64,000 nt of DNA from Micromonospora yangpuensis (lineage in GTDB: Bacteria > Actinomycetota > Actinomycetes > Mycobacteriales > Micromonosporaceae): positions 2,170,001 to 2,234,000 of the forward strand of contig NZ_FMIA01000002.1 of the NCBI RefSeq assembly GCF_900091615.1, in the 5' to 3' direction. Below are positions 1 through 10,503 of the stretch, in pieces. Below the pieces are notes generated by a model. It saw only the letters and a list, made by a program, of their open reading frames with translations, had not been told where the DNA came from and searched no databases. Numbering within the stretch: position 1 is the first letter of the stretch; each line of letters starts with the position of its first letter. The position numbers were made by a program, and so were the translations under genes.

Positions 1-495
1 GTGGTGACCATGATGATCCCGACCCAGCTCGGCCTGATCCCGCTCTGGGGCATGATCCAGTCCCTCAACTGGTACGACACCCTCTACGCGGTCACGGTGC
101 CGTTCCTGGTGAGCGCCTTCGGCGTGTTCATGATGCGGCAGTACGCCAGCCAGGCGATCTCCGACGAGCTGATCGAGGCCGGTCGGGTCGACGGCGCCAG
201 CACCTTCCGGATCTACTGGAACATCGTGCTGCCGGCGCTGCGCCCGGCGGCCGGGGTGCTCGGTCTGCTCACCTTCATGGAGACCTGGAACTCGTTCCTC
301 TGGCCGTACGCGGTGCTCAGCCCGGAGAACCCGACCCTGCAGGTGTCGCTGGCGTTCCTGTCGTACGCCTACTACACCGACTACTCGCAGGTCTTCGCCG
401 CCACCGCCATCGGCACGATCCCGCTGGTGCTGGTGTTCCTCGTGTTCGGCCGCCAGATCATCGGCGGCATCATGGAAGGTGCCGTCAAGTCGTGA
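1..495 (+). CDS. Carbohydrate ABC transporter permease, 5' end outside window
   Basis: Inner-membrane permease of a MalG/CebG-type sugar ABC importer, passing substrate from a lipoprotein binding protein to the cytoplasm. The visible 164 residues hold several hydrophobic segments and the cytoplasmic EAA loop that docks the ATPase (EAGRVDGAS then I..LP, about residues 59-82). Family members are about 270-300 aa, so the N-terminal third lies left of the window and the GTG at base 1 is probably internal. The stop overlaps the next start (GTGA), which couples it to the GH1 beta-glucosidase. With a LacI-type regulator downstream the arrangement matches ceb/bgl loci for cellobiose uptake; the substrate is inferred from context. 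Confidence 0.85.
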   Translation: MVTMMIPTQLGLIPLWGMIQSLNWYDTLYAVTVPFLVSAFGVFMMRQYASQAISDELIEAGRVDGASTFRIYWNIVLPALRPAAGVLGLLTFMETWNSFLWPYAVLSPENPTLQVSLAFLSYAYYTDYSQVFAATAIGTIPLVLVFLVFGRQIIGGIMEGAVKS

Positions 496-1922
496 GCAAC
501 CCCGCAGGACCGCCCGCTGTGGGCGTGCTCGACCAGGCTCGGCAGCTGACCTTCCCACCCGGGTTCCTCTGGGGCGCCGCCACGGCGGCGTACCAGATCG
601 AGGGCGCGGCCACCGAGGGCGGTCGGGGGCCGTCGATCTGGGACACCTTCAGCCACACCCCCGGGCGGGTGGTCGGCGGGCACACCGGTGACGTGGCGTG
701 CGACCACTACCACCGGGTCGCCTCCGACGTCCGGCTGATGGCCGGCCTCGGCCTGCAGTCGTACCGGTTCTCGGTCGCCTGGCCCCGGGTGCAGCCCACC
801 GGGTCCGGTGCGGCCAACCAGCAGGGCCTGGACTTCTACCGGCGGCTGGTCGACGAGCTGCTGGCCCACGACATCGAGCCGTGGCTCACCCTCTACCACT
901 GGGATCTGCCCCAGCCGTTGGAGGACGCCGGTGGCTGGCCGGCCCGGGACACCGCCGCCCGGTTCGCCGACTACACCCGGCTGGTCGTCGACGCGCTCGG
1001 CGACCGGGTCCGGTACTGGACCACCCTCAACGAGCCCTGGTGCTCGGCGTTCCTCGGGTACGGCTCCGGGGTGCACGCCCCGGGGCGGACGGCCGGGGCG
1101 GACGCGGTCCGCGCCGGACACCACCTGATGCTCGGACACGGGCTCGCGGTGCAGGCGCTGCGGGCGGCCCGCCCACAGGCCGAGGTCGGCGTCACGGTCA
1201 ACCTGTACCCGGTCACCCCGGCCACCGACTCGCCCGCGGACGTGGACGCCGCCCGCCGCATCGACGGGCTGATGAACCGCTTCTTCCTCGACCCGCTGCT
1301 GCGTGGTTCGTACCCGGTCGACCTGCGGGAGGACCTGCGCCAGGTGTCCGACTTCGGGCACGTGCGCGACGGTGACCTGGCCACCATCTCCACCGACCTG
1401 GACATGGTGGGGGTCAACTACTACAGCCGGCACGTGGTCGCCGCGCCGGTCGAGGCCCGGCCGCGGCCCGAGACGCCGGCGCCCTCCAGCTGGCCGGGCA
1501 GCGAGGACGTGCGCTTCGTCACGCGCGGCGTCCCGGTGACCGACATGCAGTGGGAGATCGACGCCCCGGGGCTGGTCGAGACGTTACGCCGGGTGCACGA
1601 CGACTACACCGACCTGCCGCTGTACGTCACCGAGAACGGCTCGGCCTTCGTCGACACGGTGACCGACGGCGAGGTCGACGACGTCGACCGGCTGGCCTAC
1701 TTCGACGCCCACCTGCGCGCCGCGCACGCCGCGATCAGCTCCGGAGTGCCCCTGAAGGGGTACTTCGCCTGGTCACTGATGGATAATTTCGAGTGGGCCT
1801 GGGGTTACACCAAGCGGTTCGGCATGATCCACGTCGACTACGACAGCCAGCACCGCATCCCCAAGTCCAGCGCCAGGTGGTACGCCGAGGTGATCCGACG
1901 CAACGGTCTGGCCGCACAATAG
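492..1922 (+). CDS. GH1 beta-glucosidase
   Basis: Family GH1 retaining beta-glucosidase of 476 aa, the usual length, with no signal peptide, so it should split imported cellobiose or other beta-glucosides in the cytoplasm. N-terminal signature [15 protein letters not shown] at about residues 26-40; acid/base Glu181 in TLNEPW; nucleophile Glu381 in YVTENGS; C-terminal [13 protein letters not shown] glycone-binding motif. The GTG start overlaps the permease stop, so it is translated with the transporter. It resembles bglC of Streptomyces ceb operons and bglC of Thermobifida. Exact substrate range cannot be read from the sequence. Confidence 0.95.
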   Translation: MSNPAGPPAVGVLDQARQLTFPPGFLWGAATAAYQIEGAATEGGRGPSIWDTFSHTPGRVVGGHTGDVACDHYHRVASDVRLMAGLGLQSYRFSVAWPRVQPTGSGAANQQGLDFYRRLVDELLAHDIEPWLTLYHWDLPQPLEDAGGWPARDTAARFADYTRLVVDALGDRVRYWTTLNEPWCSAFLGYGSGVHAPGRTAGADAVRAGHHLMLGHGLAVQALRAARPQAEVGVTVNLYPVTPATDSPADVDAARRIDGLMNRFFLDPLLRGSYPVDLREDLRQVSDFGHVRDGDLATISTDLDMVGVNYYSRHVVAAPVEARPRPETPAPSSWPGSEDVRFVTRGVPVTDMQWEIDAPGLVETLRRVHDDYTDLPLYVTENGSAFVDTVTDGEVDDVDRLAYFDAHLRAAHAAISSGVPLKGYFAWSLMDNFEWAWGYTKRFGMIHVDYDSQHRIPKSSARWYAEVIRRNGLAAQ

Positions 1923-1950
1923 GCGAGGGCCAGCCAGTCACGAGCGGCTT

Positions 1951-1979
1951 CGGTGCCGTCCCCGCCGGGGACGGCACCG
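1951..1979 (+). terminator. Hairpin after the beta-glucosidase gene
   Basis: Perfect 13-bp stem (1951-1963 with 1967-1979) and a 3-nt loop between the GH1 gene and the LacI-type gene. There is no T-run, as is common in high-GC actinobacteria. It may end the uptake operon or lower read-through into the regulator gene. Confidence 0.55.
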
Positions 1980-2007
1980 GGCCCGCCGGACGTCGGAGGA
2001 GCACACC

Positions 2008-3054
2008 ATGACAACGCAGCGCACCCGCTCGCTCGGGCGCCCGACCCTCGACGCGGTCGCCGCGCGTGCCGGTGTCGGCCGGGGAACGGTCTCCCGGGTG
2101 GTCAACGGCTCGCCCCAGGTCAGCCCGGAGGCCCGGGCCGCGGTCCAGCAGGCCATCGCCGAGCTGGGCTACGTGCCGAACCGGGCCGCCCGGGCCCTGG
2201 TGACCCAACGGACCGACTCGGTGGCCCTGGTGGTCTCCGAGTCCGGCGACCGGGTCTTCACCGAGCCCTTCTTCGCGGCCATCGTCCGGGGGATCAGTTC
2301 CGGACTGCTGGAGACCCCGATGCAGCTCTGGCTGGCGATGGCCCAGTCGCCGGTCGAGCGGGAACGGGTCGAGCACCACCTGACCAACCAGCACGTCGAC
2401 GGCGTCCTGCTGCTCTCGCTGCACGACGCCGACCCGCTGCCCACCCTGCTGGAGGAGCGCGGCCTGCCGACCGTGCTGGGCGGTCGGCCGGCCCGGATGC
2501 TGCACCCGTCCGCCGCCCCCGGCTGGTTCGTGGACGTGGACAACGTCGGTGGCGCCCGGCACGCCGTGGAGTACCTCTTCGACCAGGGGCGACGCCGGAT
2601 CGCCACGATCGCCGGCCCGCAGGACATGGGCGCCGGCCTGGCCCGGTTGACCGGCTACCGGGAGGCGGTCCGGCAGACCGGGGCCGGCATCAACCCCGAC
2701 CTGATCGCGTACGGGGACTTCAGCGAGGGCAGTGGCACCGCGGGCATGCGTCGCCTGCTGCAGCTCTGCCCGGATCTCGACGCGGTCTTCGTCGCCTCCG
2801 ACCTGATGGCCTTCGGCGCGCTGCGGGCGCTGCGCGAGGCGGGCCGGCGGGTGCCCGAGGACGTGGCGGTGATCGGCTTCGACGACGCGCCGGTGGCCCG
2901 GCAGGCCGACCCGCCGCTGACCACCGTCTTCCAGCCGATCGAGGAGATGGGCCGACAGATGGCCCTGCTGCTGGTGGCCCGCATCCGTGGCGCGGAGGTG
3001 CCCTCCCCGCACGTGCTGCTGGACACCCACGTGGTCCGCCGCACGTCGGCCTGA
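2008..3054 (+). CDS. LacI-family regulator, CelR/CebR type
   Basis: 348-aa LacI/GalR repressor. The helix-turn-helix and hinge occupy residues 13-34 (TLDAVAARAGVGRGTVSRVV), followed by a periplasmic-binding-protein-like ligand domain ending in the typical region with GFDDAP. A strong GGAGGA ribosome site lies 9 nt before the ATG. It sits directly behind the permease and GH1 genes, the position of CelR in Thermobifida-type loci. CelR/CebR proteins bind TGGGAGCGCTCCCA and are released by cellobiose (established for the family). A 13 of 14 match to that operator lies before the GH9 cellulase gene at 5713, which supports the assignment. No copy was seen directly before this gene. Confidence 0.88.
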   Translation: MTTQRTRSLGRPTLDAVAARAGVGRGTVSRVVNGSPQVSPEARAAVQQAIAELGYVPNRAARALVTQRTDSVALVVSESGDRVFTEPFFAAIVRGISSGLLETPMQLWLAMAQSPVERERVEHHLTNQHVDGVLLLSLHDADPLPTLLEERGLPTVLGGRPARMLHPSAAPGWFVDVDNVGGARHAVEYLFDQGRRRIATIAGPQDMGAGLARLTGYREAVRQTGAGINPDLIAYGDFSEGSGTAGMRRLLQLCPDLDAVFVASDLMAFGALRALREAGRRVPEDVAVIGFDDAPVARQADPPLTTVFQPIEEMGRQMALLLVARIRGAEVPSPHVLLDTHVVRRTSA

Positions 3055-3186
3055 GCGCAGCTCGACTCCGCTGTCAAGGGCAGATTTTCACCCCAGGTCA
3101 TCCGGCCGCAACAGGGGCGAAATGGTCATCCGGCAGGCTGTCGCCTAGCCAGCCACCGTGCCGGCCCGCCGAGTGGAGGGACAGAC

Positions 3187-3894
3187 ATGTTGCTGAGAGT
3201 TCGGGTGACCCTGCCGGACCGACCCGGAACACTCGGCCAGGTGGCCCGCACCCTCGGGGTCTCCGGGGCGGACATCGTCCAGGTCGTCGTGCTGGAGCGG
3301 CTCGGCGGGCGGGCGGTCGACGACTTCACGGTGGTCTGGCCGGGCGCGGGCCGGGTGGAGCGGCTGCTGGCCGGTCTGGCGGCCATCCCGGGCGTCCGGG
3401 TGGACGGGGTGTGGCGGGCGATCGGCGCGCCCACCACCACCGGCCAGGACGCCGAGCTGCTGGCCCAGGTCGCGGCCAACCCGACCGACGGGTTGGCGAC
3501 CCTGGTCGACGCGGTGCCGGGGCTGTTGGCCGCCGACTGGGCGGTGGCCGCGGTCGTACCGCTGGACTGGGCCTCGCGCGACGGCGGTGGCCGGCCGACC
3601 GTCGGGCACGCGAGCTGGAAGGCCCCCGTACCGCTGCGGTTGCCCGAGGTGACCCCGCTGCGGCCCCGGGCGGTCACCACGGCCGGCGGTGGGCACTTCG
3701 CGCTCGCCCCGTTCGGCCGGGCCGGGCTGGTGCTGGTGGTGGCGCGGGAGCAGAGCGAGCCGCTCAACCCGGCCGCCTTCCACAGCACCGAGGTCGACCG
3801 GCTCGCCCAGTTGGTCCGGGCCAGCGCCGTCATCCTCGGCGACCGGCTCGACCTGGTCGGATCGACCCCGCCGGTGGCCACCACCGGCTCCTGA
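3187..3894 (+). CDS. ACT-domain protein with GAF-like C-terminal half
   Basis: 235-aa cytoplasmic protein. Residues 1-75 form an ACT-type amino-acid-binding domain (LLRVRVTLPDRPGTLGQVAR with GVSGADIVQV); the rest resembles the middle region of the neighbouring ACT-GNAT protein and looks GAF-like. It has no catalytic motif. A GGAGGG ribosome site precedes the ATG. The two neighbours share ACT plus this middle region, so they are probably paralogues, one with and one without an acetyltransferase domain. A role as ligand-sensing partner is possible but not shown. Confidence 0.7.
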   Translation: MLLRVRVTLPDRPGTLGQVARTLGVSGADIVQVVVLERLGGRAVDDFTVVWPGAGRVERLLAGLAAIPGVRVDGVWRAIGAPTTTGQDAELLAQVAANPTDGLATLVDAVPGLLAADWAVAAVVPLDWASRDGGGRPTVGHASWKAPVPLRLPEVTPLRPRAVTTAGGGHFALAPFGRAGLVLVVAREQSEPLNPAAFHSTEVDRLAQLVRASAVILGDRLDLVGSTPPVATTGS

Positions 3895-3990
3895 CCGCCG
3901 GGCCCGACGCCCGGTACGCGACGACGGCTCTGCCCCGGTTCGGGGTCCGGAGCTGCGGCCCTGGTCCCTCGCGGGACCTGTCGGCCGCGA

Positions 3991-4013
3991 GCCGACCCCG
4001 GTTCGGGGTCGGC
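3991..4013 (+). terminator. Hairpin between the two ACT genes
   Basis: Perfect 10-bp stem (3991-4000 with 4004-4013) around a GTT loop. An imperfect copy of its core (ccccggttcggggtc) lies just upstream near 3934-3948. It probably ends transcription of the first ACT gene, so the second has its own promoter in the 230-bp gap. Confidence 0.55.
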
Positions 4014-4127
4014 TCGATCGCTGTCCGGACCGGGTTGTGATACCGGCCTCAGTCGTCGCCCGTCACCACCGGGCAACGCCCCGGCAACAGGCGGCGGCGA
4101 TGGTCGTACCTGGTGAAAGGAGTGAAC

Positions 4128-5171
4128 ATGGCGCTGTGGCGGATCCGGGCGACCGTGGACGACCGGCCGGGCTACCTGTCGGTGCTCACCGCGAGCCTCG
4201 CTCTTCGTGGGGTCAACATCCTCACCGTCCAGGTGCACACCACCGAGGCCGGCGCGGTCGACGACTTCCTCGTCGACGCCCCGGAGGAGCTCGACGAGGC
4301 CGAGTTGCTGGCCGCCGTGGCCCGGGGGCGGGGCCGCAACTGCTGGGTGGCGCGCAGCGAGGCGCGCGGCCTGGCCGACCAGCCGACCCGGGTGCTCGGC
4401 CTGGCCACCCGGCTGGTCCGCGACCCGGAGGCGGCGGGTGAGGCGTTGCGGGTGCTGCTCGGTGCCGACGAGGTGAGCTGGCGTCCGGCACCGGCCGCCG
4501 ACCGGCCCGGCATCGGCGACACCACCATGCGGCTGGCCGACCCGACCGGCGGCACCTACCTGCTGCGCCGGGCCGCGCCGAGCTTCACCCCGGCCGAGTT
4601 CGCCCGGGCACAGGCCCTGGTCGAGCTGGCGGCGGCGGCGGTGCGCCGCAGCGCCGAGCAGGTCACCCTGGTCCTCTCCGACGGCGCGGAGCTGGCCGTA
4701 CGGGTGGCCACCGCCGACGACGTACCCGCGGTGGGTGCCCTGCACGAGAGCTGCTCGGCGCAGAGCCGGCAGCGGCGTTACCTCGGTGGGGCCGGGCTGC
4801 CCACGCCCGCGCGGTTGCGCCGGCTGGTCGAACCGGACCGGGGACTGACCCTGCTCGCCACGGACGTCGACGCACCCGGCGAGCCGGTGGTGGCCATGGC
4901 GAACCTGATCGCCGAGGGCGACGAGGCCGAGGCGGCCCTGCTGGTCCGGGACGACTGGCAGCGCCGGGGGCTGGGTACCGCCCTGCTGCGCCGGCTGGTC
5001 CGCCACGCCGAGCAGGCCGGGTACGTCGCCCTGGTGCTGCACACCCAGGCCGACAACGGGCCCATGCTGCGGGCCCTGCGCCGGCTCGGCCGGCCCGCTC
5101 CGGTCGACCGGGACGGCCCGGTGCTGACCGTCACCGTCCCGCTCGCCGTCACCGCTCCCAGCCCGAGCTGA
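4128..5171 (+). CDS. ACT-GNAT protein acetyltransferase, MaKat-like
   Basis: 347-aa fusion of an N-terminal ACT domain (residues 1-70), a GAF-like middle (about 120-175) and a C-terminal GNAT domain (about 180-340) whose acetyl-CoA loop is seen as DDWQRRGLGTALLRRL. ATG at 4128 was chosen over GTG at 4113 because AAAGGAG lies 6 nt before it. ACT-GNAT proteins of Micromonospora and other actinomycetes acetylate acyl-CoA synthetases on lysine under control of amino acids; a Micromonospora aurantiaca member responds to cysteine and arginine (recalled from the literature). That role is inferred here by architecture; the ligand is unknown. Confidence 0.85.
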   Translation: MALWRIRATVDDRPGYLSVLTASLALRGVNILTVQVHTTEAGAVDDFLVDAPEELDEAELLAAVARGRGRNCWVARSEARGLADQPTRVLGLATRLVRDPEAAGEALRVLLGADEVSWRPAPAADRPGIGDTTMRLADPTGGTYLLRRAAPSFTPAEFARAQALVELAAAAVRRSAEQVTLVLSDGAELAVRVATADDVPAVGALHESCSAQSRQRRYLGGAGLPTPARLRRLVEPDRGLTLLATDVDAPGEPVVAMANLIAEGDEAEAALLVRDDWQRRGLGTALLRRLVRHAEQAGYVALVLHTQADNGPMLRALRRLGRPAPVDRDGPVLTVTVPLAVTAPSPS

Positions 5172-5177
5172 CGACCG

Positions 5178-5214
5178 GCCCCGGGTCGGGGTGGCGGCCC
5201 GACCCCGGGGCGGG
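5178..5214. terminator. Bidirectional terminator-like hairpin
   Basis: Imperfect GC-rich inverted repeat (CCCCGGGTCGGG facing CCGACCCCGGGG) in the short gap between convergent genes. It probably ends both. Confidence 0.5.
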
Positions 5215-5243
5215 CGGTGCGGGGGCCGCCGCTGTCGGGGTGG

Positions 5244-5648
5244 TCAGCCGAAGAAGAAGCCGGCGCGCCGGTTGCCCGATACGCAGAACCGGTTGCCCTC
5301 CGGGTCGGCGAGGACCACGTACGGCTGCACGCCCGGCTCGGGTTCGGCCGGATAGTGTGCCCAGTCGACCCGGCTGGCCCCCAGCCCGAGCAGCCGCTCC
5401 ACCTCCTCGTCCAGGTCCACCTCGCCGGCGTTCAGGTCGAGGTGCAGGCGGGGGTAGGCCGGCACCGGGCTCTCGCTGAGGTCCATCGCGAGGGCCGTAC
5501 CCGGGGTGCCCGGCGGGGGCTCCAGCACGATCCAGTCGTCTCCGGGGTAGCGGGGCGGACGGCGGACGTATCCGAGGGCGGCGCCCCAGAAGGCGGCGGC
5601 CCGCGCGCAGTCGGCCACGCCCACCGAGATCTGGTCGATCAGCGACAT
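5244..5648 (-). CDS. VOC (glyoxalase/bleomycin-resistance) family protein
   Basis: 134-aa protein of the vicinal-oxygen-chelate fold: paired beta-alpha-beta-beta-beta halves starting MSLIDQISVGVADCARAAAF and ending with VLADPEGNRFCV, the usual metal-ligand strand. The ATG at 5648 places the first strand correctly. It lacks clear partner genes. Members range from glyoxalases to drug-binding proteins, so the substrate is unknown. It is divergent from the cellulase gene, with about 205 bp between. Confidence 0.8.
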   Translation of the reverse strand: MSLIDQISVGVADCARAAAFWGAALGYVRRPPRYPGDDWIVLEPPPGTPGTALAMDLSESPVPAYPRLHLDLNAGEVDLDEEVERLLGLGASRVDWAHYPAEPEPGVQPYVVLADPEGNRFCVSGNRRAGFFFG

Positions 5649-5661
5649 CGATCGACCATAG

Positions 5662-8790
<3,129 letters not shown>

Positions 8791-8816
8791 CCGCCCAAGC
8801 ACAGGGCCGCGGGTCC

Positions 8817-8880
8817 GTGCGACCCTGCGCGTAGGCCGCGCGGGTCGCACGGCCCGTGCAGCCCGCACGGGCCGCGCGGG
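8817..8880 (+). terminator. Tandem GC hairpins after the cellulase gene
   Basis: Two stems in series: GTGCGACCC (8817-8825) with GGGTCGCAC (8842-8850), then GGCCCGTGC (8851-8859) with GCACGGGCC (8865-8873). They follow the GH9 stop by 27 bp and probably end its transcript. Confidence 0.6.
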
Positions 8881-8891
8881 CTGATCAGTGA

Positions 8892-8936
8892 ATCTTGGAC
8901 ACTTACCGTCGTATTTGGACGGTAAGTGTCCAAGAT
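8892..8936. repeat. Palindromic repeat family A, copy 1
   Basis: Perfect 19-bp inverted repeat, ATCTTGGACACTTACCGTC at 8892-8910 and its complement at 8918-8936, around a 7-nt loop. The same palindrome recurs at 10341-10387, so it is a dispersed element. The two copies flank the AbiEi/DUF559 gene. Confidence 0.85.
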
Positions 8937-9084
8937 CTACGCGGTACGGAACCGGAGGCGCGGACAGGTGGGACGGTGCGGGGTGGGGTAGGTGCGGGTT
9001 GTGGTCGGTGGCTGAGGTGTAGCTCCGCTACCCCGGCCGGCCGCGTCACTGCGGCATCGCGGTTCGTGCCGTGCGCTGCTGACG

Positions 9085-9164
9085 CTGCCTCGCCCTCGTG
9101 CTGCCTCGCCCTCGTGCTGCCTCGCCCTCGTGCTGCCTCGCCCTCGTGCTGCCTCGCCCTCGTC
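9085..9164. repeat. 16-bp tandem repeat
   Basis: Five head-to-tail copies of ctgcctcgccctcgtg, the last with one change. It lies in a 400-bp stretch (8937-9333) with no convincing gene on either strand; the rest is pyrimidine-rich on the plus strand with no recognised motif. Confidence 0.85.
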
Positions 9165-9333
9165 CCGCCAGCCTCGCCTCGCCCTGTCCGGTTGCGTCTC
9201 GCCCTCGTGCTGCCTCGCCTCGTCCCCTCCCGTCCGTCCCGTTCCCTCCCGTCCGCCCCGTCGCGTGCCGGCCGGACCGGCCGGGCGTGGGTGGTGTGCG
9301 GGGGGTACGCGGGGATCCGGCGCGTGGGGTGGC

Positions 9334-10272
9334 TCAGGTGGGACGCCAGCCGGCGGCGACCAGGGCGCGGCGGAGGGTCTCGGCGACCTCGTCCGGGCGG
9401 ACCCGGACCAGCCAGGCGGGGAAGCGGAGTATCCGGTCACCGGTGGCCCAGATGTCGTTCTGTCGCTGCATGTCCTCAGCCCAGTGCCGGACGTCCATGT
9501 GGTGCGACCCGTCGACCTCCACGTGCAGCCGCCACCGGGACCAGTAGGCGTCCAGCCACCGGGTCCGCCCGCCGGCGTCGGCCCGTCGGTGTTGCAACTC
9601 CGGCCGGGGAAGCCCGTACCGCCGGCACAACCCGACGAAGTCGATCTCCGAGAGCGCCTGTGCTCCGCCCGCTATGTCCGCCACCGTGCGCTGGATAAGC
9701 TCTCGCCGAGGCGCACGAGGTAGGTCGTCCAGCACGGCCCGGAGCTCCTCGGGGGTCACCCGGCGCTGCTGGCAGCCGGCGGCCAGTACCGTCATCGCCT
9801 CGGCCGGGTCCCGCGCCCAACCAGCCGCGTCCACCAGGGCGCGTGCGGTAGTGGTCCGGCCGGGTCTGGCCACCTGCCGATGAGCGTCCGGCAGCACCGT
9901 GGTCCGGTGCACCGTCACCGCCGGCATGTCCAGCGGCATCCCGCGCAGTACGCCCCGGCCGGCCCGACGGCTGGCCGGTACCAGGACGTGCAGCGGCTCG
10001 CGTCGCAGTCCCCGTACGCCCGCCTCGGTCGCTGCGGTGACCCCGGCGAGCAGGGCGCCCGTGCCGGTGGCGAGCACCGCCGCCCACAGTTGCTGGTCCC
10101 GGGTGAGCTGGCCGTTGCCGGTGAGCAGTACGCCCCGACAGATCGAGCGCCACCGTCCGGACCGGACCAGGCTGCGTACCCGTCCCTCGGTGAGCAGGTC
10201 GGTGGCCTGGCCGGTGGTGAGCATGCCCGACTGCTCGAACGTCACCCACGCCAGCGCGTCATCGTCCCCCAC
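9334..10272 (-). CDS. AbiEi-type antitoxin domain fused to DUF559 nuclease-like domain
   Basis: About 312 aa. The N-terminal part has the winged-helix AbiEi-like pattern (FEQSGMLTTGQATDLL, then RSGRWRSICRGVLL). The C-terminal part is DUF559-like, related to very-short-patch-repair endonucleases, with WLDAYWSRWRLHVEVDGS followed by QRQNDIWATGDRILRFPAW. Such fusions are numerous in actinobacteria and their function is unproven. No AbiEii-type toxin gene is adjacent. The start is uncertain: GTG at 10272 is used, and an ATG at 10365 falls inside the loop of a palindromic repeat and is unlikely. Identical palindromes flank the gene. Confidence 0.7.
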   Translation of the reverse strand: MGDDDALAWVTFEQSGMLTTGQATDLLTEGRVRSLVRSGRWRSICRGVLLTGNGQLTRDQQLWAAVLATGTGALLAGVTAATEAGVRGLRREPLHVLVPASRRAGRGVLRGMPLDMPAVTVHRTTVLPDAHRQVARPGRTTTARALVDAAGWARDPAEAMTVLAAGCQQRRVTPEELRAVLDDLPRAPRRELIQRTVADIAGGAQALSEIDFVGLCRRYGLPRPELQHRRADAGGRTRWLDAYWSRWRLHVEVDGSHHMDVRHWAEDMQRQNDIWATGDRILRFPAWLVRVRPDEVAETLRRALVAAGWRPT

Positions 10273-10340
10273 CCCCGGCACCGACCACACCCACCCACCC
10301 TCCCACCCCTCACTCGCGCCCACTGCCCCGTACCCGGATA

Positions 10341-10387
10341 GATCTTGGACACTTACCGTCCACATAGGACGGTAAGTGTCCAGGATC
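10341..10387. repeat. Palindromic repeat family A, copy 2
   Basis: 21-bp arms (10341-10361 and 10367-10387) with one mismatch around ACATA. It shares the 19-bp core ATCTTGGACACTTACCGTC with copy 1, and it covers the region just upstream of the AbiEi/DUF559 gene. Confidence 0.85.
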
Positions 10388-10442
10388 CACGCAGGGCGCC
10401 CCGCGGGCGGCGGGTGGGGGGATGGGGATGGAGGTGGGGATG

Positions 10443-10480
10443 GTGCGGCCGGGGCACCGGATCCGGTGCCCCGGCCGCAC
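10443..10480 (-). terminator. 38-bp perfect palindrome after the carboxypeptidase gene
   Basis: Positions 10443-10461 are the exact complement of 10462-10480 with no spacer. It lies 24 bp past the M14 stop on the minus strand, so it is the likely terminator of that gene. Confidence 0.65.
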
Positions 10481-10503
10481 CCGGGGGAGAGAGGAACGAT
10501 CGG

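Noticed and set aside
9334..10272. Type IV AbiE toxin-antitoxin pair
   Set aside because: No AbiEii nucleotidyltransferase gene is adjacent on either side; the neighbours are intergenic repeats and a carboxypeptidase gene.
10272..10365. ATG at 10365 as start of the AbiEi/DUF559 gene
   Set aside because: It lies in the loop of palindrome A and would add residues that match the repeat, not the family.
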